Of a stretch of DNA of 64,000 bases, positions 56,182 to 64,000 are shown piece after piece. Origin of the DNA: Cordylochernes scorpioides (lineage: Eukaryota; Arthropoda; Arachnida; Pseudoscorpiones; Chernetidae); NCBI GenBank assembly GCA_030710605.1, contig CP092865.1:138969303-139033302 (forward strand). Direction: 5' to 3'. Each line of letters opens with the position of its first letter. Position 1 is the first letter of the stretch. The notes beneath the pieces were generated by a model. That model made no database searches and was not told where the DNA came from. It saw only the letters and a list, made by a program, of their open reading frames with translations. Position numbers and translations under genes: made by a program.

Positions 56182-56825
56182 GTGAGTCTTTATCTACTCT
56201 GTGTTAATCACACAGCTTTGATTATTCAGCACTACAGTTTAAATTTAAAGTTGATTTCCTATATATACTTCTATATCCCTGTAAATATTTTATGAGTTCG
56301 TAAGGGTCTAATTATTGAGTCTTTGATGGGCAACCAAAAGCTAGAACAACTTCACTTTTATTCAGTTCATATGTCAATGAGAGCGCCTAGGCATAATTTA
56401 AACAAAAATACATACTTGGAGCAGTACCAATTCTTGTACTGGGTCCTTTCTGTACTGTACTTGTACTAAAGCTCCATTTCTCTAGATAGGCGTTGAGAGA
56501 ATTGCTGAATAGAATGGGAGTTCAATAAAATAACGAGCTTTTTCTCTTCGTAAAAAGACTAAATTCTAAAAATTTATATCGTACAATTTTCACTATTCCA
56601 GCAATTTTTTAATTAAGAGATTTGAGACTATATCCTACAGACTAAATACATGTAGCGAAGTATCTAGAGAGAATTTGCACCACACATAACTGTCACGAAA
56701 AATAAATTGTTTTTAAACTCAAGTGAGATTTCTCTTTAGATTCCTTGAATTTATGTTATATTTTTATACTTAATATCCTCTAAAATATATAATCGAAGAA
56801 TATTTCAAAGTGAGTGGACGTGCAG

Positions 56826-56944
56826 ACAAAATTTCCTGGTGCACCAGCACACTACTGAAGACGGAGAACGGGCCGAGTGTTTCTCCGTCAACCTACAAGT
56901 CCACACTTTGAAGAACCAAGTGAAGATGTTTCCTGCAAAACCTC
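56826..56944 (+). CDS. Probable DEG/ENaC-type channel, extracellular exon with C-F-x-x-N
   Basis: The acceptor ACGTGCAG and donor CCTC|GTAAGT enclose 119 nt reading QNFLVHQHTTEDGERAECFS, then VNLQVHTLKNQVKMFPAKP. The segment T-x-D-G...C-F-S-V-N resembles the DEG/ENaC ectodomain motif T-D-x-G-x-C-Y-T-F-N. Its GC content stands out from the intron. A GTG-initiated ORF running to 57054 overlaps but passes the donor and is not real. Confidence 0.55.
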
Positions 56945-56992
56945 GTAAGTCTAGCCGATTAGTCATTCTAATATATAGTATTTCTACCCAAA

Positions 56993-58318
56993 TACAAGGT
57001 ATGTCCCATAAGTTCCCGGACTGGGTCCATAAAAAAAAAGGTAAGATTTTTTAAAAAAATTTTTATTAAAACTTTTCAAAGTAATCCCCCCTTGCTTCAA
57101 CGCACCAGCGCCATCGTTTCTCCCAATTGTCGAAACAGTTTTTATAGGCCTCTTTTGGAATGCTCTTCAATGCCAGCAGCGATTTTTCTATTATGTCTTC
57201 CCTGGTGTCAAAATGTCTTCCTTTTAGAACTGCTTTGAGTTTGGGGAACAGGAAAAAGTCATTTGGTGCGATATCTGGGGAATAGGGTGGTTGAGGTAGG
57301 ATTTCTGTCCCGTTTTTCGCCAAAAAACTCGTCACCAAGTGCGCTGTGTGAGGGCGGGCATTGTTATGGTGTAGGATCCAGTCACCATTAGTCCATTTTT
57401 CTGGCCTTTTTTTTCGAATCGCTTCCCTTAGACGGCGAAGAATGCTCAATACATTTCCTTAATAACTGTTTGGCCTGCAGGAAGATACTCGTGATGAACA
57501 ATGCCCTTGTTATCCAAAAAAGCGACCAGCAACACCTTGTTTCTGGTTTCAATATCCTGGATTTTTTGGGTCTAGGCTCACCCTGACCTCTCCACTCGGC
57601 AGATTGACGCTTGGTTTCAGGGTCATAGCCATAGACCCATGTCTCGTCGCCTGTGATTATCTTGTCTTTCCATTCCGGATCCGTTCTTGTCATTTCCAGC
57701 ATGTCCTCACAGGTTGCAAGCCGACACAGTTTTTGCTCATTAGTGAGGAATCTTGGGATGAATTTTGCAGGAGTCTTTTTGAGCCTCAAATCATCGGTTA
57801 CGATCCTTCCAATCGTTGTTTTAAAGATGCCTGTGTCTTGCTATAGCTCCAGAAAAGTGGTTCGAGGATTTTATTTTATCAAATCGGTGATTTTTTTGCA
57901 CATTTTAATCAGTCCCTTGAAATTTTGGGCGTCCTTGACTAGGATCATCTTCAATGGAAATTCTGCCAGCTTTAAATCTAGAATGTCATTTAAAAACAGT
58001 TGTTCTCTTTGGGGTGTCATTGGGGAATGCTTTATTAAGCATTTCAAAAGTTTCGGTTGCTGATATTTGAAGTTTCACGCAAAAATCTATGCAAATCCTC
58101 TGCTTCAATTTTTGTTACATCGTAAAATCGCCGCAGCGCAAGGTGTAACCTTTAAATAAATTAGAATAACTTTGGCGCACACACACGTACCGCCTCGATA
58201 TTGGTACCACCGTGTTGCCAGATATTTTTTCTATAATAAACTGTCAAATTTATTTACATTTTTCATTTATTTATTTTTTTATGGACCCAGTCCGGGAACT
58301 TATGGGACATACCTTGTA
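56993..58318 (-). mobile_element. mariner-3, full-length with 43-bp TIRs
   Basis: 56995-58316, with inverted repeats of about 43 bp (CAAGGTATGTCCCATAAGTT at the left, inverse at the right) and TA duplications at 56993-56994 and 58317-58318. 1322 bp. It sits 50 bp after the donor of the preceding exon. Confidence 0.95.
57066..58080 (-). pseudogene. mariner-3 transposase pseudogene
   Basis: Minus strand. The N-terminal region (about 58060-57800) has two stops but keeps KTTIGRIVTDDLRLKKTP, a helix-turn-helix piece. ORF 57789-57388 carries IITGDETWVYGYDPETKRQS (first Asp). After a frameshift near 57450 the ORF 57449-57066 carries ILHHNNARPHTAH, where the second Asp is Asn, and SPDIAPNDFFLFPKLK with the third Asp. 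It ends ARGDYFEKF. The Y-G-Y-D-P and F-F-L-F-P pattern is close to SETMAR-like mariners. The Asp-to-Asn change alone would abolish catalysis. Confidence 0.92.
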
Positions 58319-58326
58319 TATAGGTA

Positions 58327-58520
58327 CTAGACGAATGGCCCGGGCAACGCCCGGGTTTTACCCGAGTGCGTATATATTTTAAAAACGTTTTAATTCAAAT
58401 ACTATTCGTTACATTATAAATTGGCGCCATGGATGTCACTCTTGTGAAACGTCCCGTTCCAAACTGTGTGTTTTTAAAATGTTTTAATTAAAATACTATT
58501 CGTTACAAATATAAATGAGA
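58327..58520 (-). mobile_element. Helitron-like 3' portion
   Basis: CTAG at 58327-58330, then CCCGGGCAACGCCCGGG hairpin. The body matches the reverse complement of 2185-2280. It begins only 9 bp after mariner-3's TA. Confidence 0.75.
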
Positions 58521-58910
58521 TACTAAAAATTAAATACCTATTTAATGAATATCATATTTTATTCTTATAAAGGTACTTATATATAATATAATTTATATGA
58601 AATATATAAAAATATAAAATATATAATATATATAATATAAAATATATAATATATATAATATAAAATATATAATATATAATATATAAAGGTTACCGAATTA
58701 AAAGTTTATTTTATTATATTTAAAGAAACATATTTTCATTTAAGTATTGTTATTTATTTTAAAAGATAAAGTAATTGTGCAAAACGATAATTTCCTTAAA
58801 AAGAAATTGCCTTAAAAAAAAGAAACATTCGCGGTATTTTGTCTTGCATTCGTTTATACAATTATTATATATATTGGCATCATATATTAACTTTATGAAC
58901 GGAAAAATAT
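58521..58910. other. AT-rich DNA with AT minisatellite
   Basis: Tandem ATATAAAATATATAAT-like repeats lie at about 58600-58686. No gene. Confidence 0.6.
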
Positions 58911-58984
58911 GTCCAGGTTAGCCTAATGGTTATGGCATCTGCCCGGTAAACGGAAGGTCGTGGGTTCGATTCCCATCCCTTGAC
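58911..58984 (+). tRNA. tRNA gene or tRNA pseudogene (anticodon loop reads GGT)
   Basis: A 74-nt cloverleaf can be drawn. The acceptor GTCCAGG pairs with CCTTGAC with one mismatch. The D arm is GCC...GGC with TAATGGTTA. The anticodon stem is TCTGC/ACGGA (one mismatch, one G-T) with loop CCGGTAA. The T arm is GTGGG TTCGATT CCCAT. The B box GGTTCGATTCC is perfect and TTTTTTT follows at 58987, a Pol III terminator. The loop has C, not T, at the position before GGT, and the mismatches argue for a pseudogene or SINE head. GGT would mean Thr. Confidence 0.6.
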
Positions 58985-59236
58985 ACTTTTTTTATTTTAT
59001 CCATTCTGACCAAAATCTATCCGTGAACTTCACACAGACAAAATAAGGCAATTATATAAGTAGATGGTTGAATATTATATATATTATTAAAATATAATAA
59101 AAGTTTTCAATAAATCAAATATTAATATTTTTGAAACTGCCGAATCCTCAAAATCTAAATAATATTCCGACACATGTATCTTTAGAATTCCAAATTCATT
59201 AATTAGTATCCCTTCTACAACTTTTTCAACAATTCA
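58985..59236. other. AT-rich spacer
   Basis: Nothing supported. Confidence 0.5.
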
Positions 59237-59592
59237 TGTTGTTGGAAACGAAGGAGTTCGAAGCAGCCAATGGGAGGCCGACGGAAGCGGCTACGAGGAT
59301 GCAGCGGCTAAAATGAGAAAACAATGACAGAAGAACTTGTAAACAACTTTCGAACACGAGAATTTGCCCTGATCTCCGATTCTTTTAGTGTAAATATTTA
59401 AATATATATAATTAATTAAAAACGACTTTACTTATTTTCTTAATTTATAATAAATATAATTTCCCCCCTGTTTTCGTCTAATATTTTAATAGTGCTATAA
59501 GCAGCGACACCTTAATTTTGAACCTTCATCCCCACCGACCAAGAATAGAGGTGATCGACTACCTCTATAGAACTTAGATCGTCGTCACAACA
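59237..59592 (+). repeat. Probable 5' LTR of BEL-2
   Basis: TGTTGTTGGAAACG...CACAACA, about 356 bp, upstream of gag by 136 bp. A purported primer site begins TGGCGGTGAAATCGC at 59598. Not confirmed, because the 3' LTR is outside the window. Confidence 0.45.
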
Positions 59593-59727
59593 CAGAGTGG
59601 CGGTGAAATCGCAATATTTTAGGCATCCCAGCCGGGACAGTTGAAGGTAAATTCTAGAAAAAAAATCATTTTAAGCTGACCATTTTGGAACTCGCTAGCT
59701 AACCCTACTTGCTGCTTTGTTTACAAG

Positions 59728-61053
59728 ATGGCGGAAGAATTAATTCTACGTTTAAAGAAGAAGCGTGCTATTAACAGATCATATTAAACGAAAACATGCA
59801 ATAAGATTGAAAGTGGACTTGACACGCTAATTAGAATTGATCTTGAGGAATTATTAGAACAATTGAATGAATCATTTAACGAACTTAAATTAGTGGATCA
59901 CGAAATAGAAACGCTTCTTGAAACTGACGATTTAGAGAAGGAATTACAGGGCGTAGAGGAATATCGAGAGAAATATATTACTTGGAGATTTAGGGCAAAT
60001 AAAAAGATTCGCCAATCAGATTTTCATGGCGAAAATATACCGAATTCGAACTCACGAATAGATGAAAATGAAATGAGACATTATGTACCTTCCTGCACGA
60101 CTGTGAAACTTCCGAAATTGATGATATCGAAATTTTATGGACACTTTAGTGAATGGCTGACGTTCTGGAATTCTTTTGATGCAGCTATTCACCAGAACAA
60201 CTCACTGAACCCGATCGATAAATTTAACTATCTGAAGTCACATCTCGGCGGAACTGCACTAAACACAGTCGAAGGTTTCGCTTTATCTGCGGACAATTAT
60301 GAGAAAGCTATAAAATTGCTTAAAGACAGATTTGGGCGAGAAGACATTTTGATTAGCCGACATATGAACAATTTGTTGTCAATGAGACCACTCAAAACGT
60401 CAAGCGATGTAAGAACCTTCCGCGAACTTTTTGACAACCTTTCTGCTCAAATAAGAAGTCTCGAGTCACTCACTAAACGTGTCCATTGATGTTTACCGAC
60501 AACTGTTGTGCCCGATAATAATAAAGCTTCTACCTGCAGACCTTAATTTGGAATTGAACAAAGAACTCCCGACAGGTTACGTAATTAATGACTAGATTAC
60601 CTTTCTAGAAAGACAATTAACTGCACGGGAGAGGAGTTTTACAAACGAAATCGGTACCGGGAATGAATCAACTTCTAAACCTAATTTAGTAAACAAACAT
60701 CCAAAGACAAGATTCTACAATGAAAAACCAATTGCGACAGCTTCAGAACTTTTGAATTCAGTTCACAAATCGAATGAATGGGTATTTTGTGGTAAAGACA
60801 ATCATGGAAGCCCTAAGTGTGACTTTGCAGCTAATATGAGTTTAAACGAAAAGAGATCACTCATGAGGAAAAAAGTCGTTTGTTATAAATGTCTTCGGCC
60901 TTCTCATTTAAGTAAATTTTGCAGAAATGTAGTCCGTTGTTCGATCTGCAATATGTCTTCCCACCCGGATGTCATGTGCACAAAACTGATTTTATATAGA
61001 GGTGGATCTTCCAAGTCTCCAACGGTGCAAGATGAAACTTTCGCCAACTTATG
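59728..61053 (+). pseudogene. BEL-2 gag pseudogene
   Basis: ATG at 59728 (MAEELILRLKKKRAINRSY), in-frame TAA at 59785-59787, then open in the same frame through 60489. DUF1759-like text reads LPKLMISKFYGHFSEWLTFW and FNYLKSHLGGTALNTVEGFA. After a stop and a shift, 60752-61054 carries the zinc cluster: WVFCGKDNHGSPKC, CYKCLRPSHLSKFC and CSICNMSSHPDVMC, the last two perfect C-x2-C-x4-H-x4-C knuckles. Gag would form the particle; this copy cannot without suppression of several stops. Confidence 0.85.
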
Positions 61054-61069
61054 AACCTCCCCAGACGTC

Positions 61070-62194
61070 TTGTTACCTACTTTGAGTGTGACCCTCAAAG
61101 GGAACAGAACGGAGAAGACGGCACGGGCTATAATAGACACCGGATCCCAAAGATCATATATTTTACATAGCACAGCATTGGAAATGGAATACGATCAATC
61201 AAGGAGAGAGTTCTTCCGGCATTTCTTGTTTGGAGGATCGAGTACCAACGTAGTTGAACATGAGGTCTGTACCATTCATTTATCGGACATCAATAATTCC
61301 TATCGCTGTGAGTTTGAAGCACTAGGTCAACCCCTTATCTGTGGAAGCATACCTCCGGTGTGTCCAAGATCATTTTTAGAAGGGAGTGAAGAACTCGACG
61401 TGTCTGATTTGATGAGAGACCGTATAGAAGTCCTTATAGGGGCGGACATCGCCGGGAGATTGCTAACCGATGCTCAGAGAAGAATCTCATCTGGACTGGT
61501 GGCAATCCGTACCAAACTAGGATGGACTGTGATGGGAAAGATTCCTCCAACGGAGGTGAGAGATGAGACCAGCTCCCTTTGCGTGACCACACTTCTATCT
61601 TTGGATCTAGAAAACTTGTGGAAAGTAGATGCAATTGGAGTCTCTGACGCGGAGGTTGAGAAGAAGAATCAGTCGTTACAAGCTGAAATGGAGGAACATT
61701 TCGCCCACACCACGACGCGAGATATTGAGGAGCGCTATAAGGTAGCTCTACCCTGGGTGCAAGACAAGGAAATGATTCCTACGAATAGAGACCTAGCCGA
61801 AAACCAACTAAGTTCTGTAAGAAGAAAACTTGAAGAAGTTGGAGACATGAAAGAGTATGGACAAATCTTTGAAAAATGTATAAATCAGGGGATAATAGAG
61901 TATTCCAGAGAGGATAAACAAGATGGTGTACACAACCTGCCACATCGACCAGCGTATAAAAGAAACAGTCAAACTTCTAAAATAAGGCCAGTATTTAATG
62001 CGTCGGCCCGGAAGAGAGATAAACTTTCCCTGAATGGCTGTCTGGATAAGGGACCCAATTTGATTGAAATTATACCAAGACTTTTAAATAAATTCCGGAA
62101 ATATGAAGTAGGTGTCTCTTCCGATATTGAGAAAGCATTTTTACAAATTGGAATAAAGGAAGAAGACCGAGATGCTGCAGTTTTCGAAATAGCA
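61070..62194 (+). pseudogene. BEL-2 protease and N-terminal half of RT
   Basis: One long open frame. ARAIIDTGSQRSYILHSTAL is the protease active site (about residue 21-40). The DLMRDRIEVLIGADIAGRLL and LGWTVMGKIP blocks mark the protease C-terminal extension. LPHRPAYKRNSQTSKIRPVFNASA and VSSDIEKAFLQIGIKEEDRD are RT fingers and the first palm Asp. Immediately after EEDRD the text becomes integrase (AGVDLTGHF), so the rest of RT including YxDD is gone, with the frame kept. Confidence 0.88.
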
Positions 62195-62763
62195 GGAGTT
62201 GATCTAACTGGGCATTTTATCTTAAAGAATAAGAAGAAAGCATGAATTGTCATCTTCACATGCGCAGTGTATAGAGGAGTTCATCTGGAACTTGTGACAT
62301 CTTTGCCTATGGAAGCCTTCCTCCAAGCTTTCCGCCGATTTATTGCTCGAAGAGGCCGCCCATTGATTGTGTATTCGGATAACGGGACTAATTTCCGAGG
62401 CATGACTGATACTTTGAAGAAGATTGATTTTTCGAGATAAAAATGTGATCCCACATTGAAAAACATCACCTGGAAATTCATACCGCCTGGTGCTCCTTGT
62501 TGGGGTGGATGGTGGGAGCGTTTGATTGGAATGATGAAACAATTGCTCTTTAGGATTCTCGGTCAAACCTCCTTGGGATATGAAGAACTGTCCACGGTAA
62601 TGTGCGACGTCGAAAACTTGATGAACACACGCCCTCTGACCTACCTAACGGAAGAAAGTGAGGATTTCGCTCCATTGACACCTTCGTTGTTCTTACATGA
62701 TGTCAGAGAGGTTGGTGTTCCAGAGCTGGACTTGATTGATAACCAGACCCTCTCGCGCAAATA
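62195..62763 (+). pseudogene. BEL-2 integrase core, joined to RT by deletion
   Basis: It continues the same frame: AGVDLTGHFILKNKKKA (first Asp), TGA at 62243-62245, IVIFTCAVYRGVHLELVTSL, VYSDNGTNFRG (second Asp), TAA near 62438, then IPPGAPCWGGWWERLIGMMK with the catalytic Glu, continuing LMNTRPLTYL to SRKY where mariner-6 begins. All three acidic residues are present; two stops break the frame. The integrase zinc finger is absent. Confidence 0.87.
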
Positions 62764-64000
62764 CGAGGGGTGTCCCATAAGTCCGTGGCCCGACCATGAG
62801 AACGAAATATTAGAAACTAATAAATTTTACCATATATACCTTAAAGCCTTGTATGAAGATATGTACATTTTTAAGTTTCTACAACTAACCGTTTTTTTTT
62901 TTTGTTATAGGTTCTGAAAGAGGACAAGAAACAGGAATCATCTAAAATGGAGACAAACGAGATTTGTGCTGTAATGAAATATCTTTGTAAGAAAGGAATA
63001 TCGCCGAAGGAAAGCTATGAGGATATGGTGGATACATTAAGGGAAGATGCCCCTTCCTATAACACAGTAAAAAATGGATAGCTGCCTTTAAATTAGGGAG
63101 GATCAGCACCGAAGACGAACCTCGACCAGGAAAACCCATTGAGTCAGTTACTCAAGAAAACATCGACAAAATACATGATTTGGTTATGTTGGACAGAAGA
63201 ATGACAGTTCGTCAGATAGAAGAGACCTTGGGCATTCCAAAAACAACAGTGGATCGGATCGTGAGAGAACACTTGGGCCTCAGGAAGCTTTCTGCCCGTT
63301 GGGTTCCCAAACTTTTGACACCCGATCAAAAGGCTGTAAGGAGAAAGTTATCTTCGGACAATCTTGCGTTATTTGAAGCCAATCCAGAGGAATTTGTTAA
63401 TATATTTGTTACCATGGATAAGACTTGGGCCCATCACTTTGCACCAGAGTCCAAGCAACAATCCATGCAATGGACACACTCCGGTTCCCCTTCCCCCAAA
63501 AAGCCAAGACAGTTCCATTAGCAGGGAAGGTTATGGTGTCTGTCTTTTGAGATTCCGAGGGTGTACTTCTTCTAGACTTTCTGAATAAGGGTCAAACCAT
63601 CACTGGCAATTATTATTCAAATCTTGTGAAGCAACTACGAGAAGCTATTAAAGAAAAAAGAAGAGGAAAGCTGTCCAGGAAGATTGTTTACCATCAAGAC
63701 AATGCTCCGAGTCATCGGTCGCTGCAAGCCATGGCTACTATTTATGATTCTGGCTTTGAACTTTTATCACATGCACCCTATTCACCAGATCTAGCTCCGT
63801 CTGACTTCAACCTATTTCCTCATTTGAAAAAATCACTTTCTGGCATTCATTTTAGGTCAAATGAAGAGGTCATTGATGCTGTAACCTCATTTTTTGAGTC
63901 ATTTGAAACATCGTTCTTTTTGGAGGGAATAAAAGCATTAGAACATCGCTGGAAAAAGTGTATAGACCTTAAAGGGGATTATGTTGAAGGATACATCATA
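62764..64000 (+). mobile_element. mariner-6, inserted in BEL-2, cut by window end
   Basis: Begins CGAGGGGTGTCCCATAAGTC right after TA (62762-62763) inside the integrase frame. Its right end is beyond the window. The terminus GGTGTCCCATAAGT resembles that of mariner-3 (GTATGTCCCATAAGT), so the two are related families. Confidence 0.88.
62947..64000 (+). pseudogene. mariner-6 transposase pseudogene (partial)
   Basis: ATG at 62947, METNEICAVMKYLCKKGISP, then a 1-nt loss in an A run at about 63070 shifts the frame. ORF 63180-63521 carries RQIEETLGIPKTTVDRIV (helix-turn-helix) and NIFVTMDKTWAHHFAPES (first Asp, with Gly changed to Met before it). A second shift near 63495 and TGA in place of a Trp codon (about 63550) follow. 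YHQDNAPSHRS (second Asp, about 63695) and YSPDLAPSDFNLFPHLK (third Asp) remain. The C-terminus continues to the window edge. Confidence 0.88.

Larger units (their letters stand above)
59237..64000 (+). mobile_element. BEL-2, deleted BEL/Pao element running off the window
   Basis: A probable 5' LTR (TGTTG...CAACA) is followed by gag, protease, the first half of RT, and the integrase core. RT palm, RNase H and the integrase zinc finger are deleted. From 62764 a mariner interrupts it and the window ends inside that mariner, so the 3' LTR is not seen. Sequence and GC content differ from BEL-1: a separate family. Confidence 0.85.

Noticed and set aside
1-64000. CRISPR arrays, bacterial operons, phage or restriction systems
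   Set aside because: No spaced identical direct repeats with unique spacers and no prokaryotic gene organisation. The tandem repeats present are minisatellites or transposon duplications.

Overview
This window looks like intergenic and intronic DNA from an arthropod-like invertebrate nuclear genome. It is very AT-rich and full of AT microsatellites. It carries Tc1/mariner, pogo, Helitron, Penelope-like (PLE), BEL/Pao, Ty3/gypsy-like and LINE sequences, plus short split exons with GT/AG borders. Nothing bacterial is present: no operons and no ribosome-binding sites. I cannot name the species; a copepod or arachnid would fit the mix, but that is a guess.

Layout, left to right. 488-1776 is a dead mariner with perfect 29-bp terminal repeats. 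1990-2898 holds two head-to-tail Helitron-type ends. 4162-9886 is a complete but decayed BEL/Pao element with LTRs, a tRNA-Phe primer site and a 5-bp target duplication. 10090-11850 is a patchwork of Helitron pieces with a U2 snRNA-like stretch inside. 11926-13337 is a Penelope-like element reduced to its GIY-YIG endonuclease between 418-bp inverted arms that carry a hammerhead-like core. 13493-14890 is a small LTR element with an in-frame PQQPPSHEEPL repeat. 16085-18275 has mariner debris and a miniature element. 18304-22933 is a young LTR element (LTRs differ at one base by eye) with a DUF1759-type Gag, one in-frame UGA, and a protease fused in frame to a gypsy-type integrase after loss of RT and RNase H. 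23440-24672 is a Helitron beside a 32-bp minisatellite.

Host genes are sparse. Minus-strand exons at 27908-27764 and 27016-26966 fit the N-terminus of a neprilysin-type (M13) membrane peptidase. Plus-strand exons at 43698-43947, 56054-56181 and 56826-56944 fit a DEG/ENaC-type channel whose intron is filled with transposons. One unidentified 117-aa ORF is at 29017-29370, and a broken copy of a repetitive uncharacterised arthropod protein family starts at 31255. A tRNA gene or tRNA pseudogene is at 58911-58984.

The right part holds LINE remnants (36780-37230, 42764-43320, 48320-51380), a second mariner with degenerate ends (44085-45357), a pogo/Tigger element with a duplicated tail (45639-47873), a third mariner with 43-bp terminal repeats (56995-58316), and a second BEL/Pao element (59237 to the window end). 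In that last element a deletion joins RT to integrase, and another mariner cuts it at 62764. Almost all coding capacity in the window is therefore mobile DNA in various states of decay. All family calls are from motif reading by eye; no database search was run.
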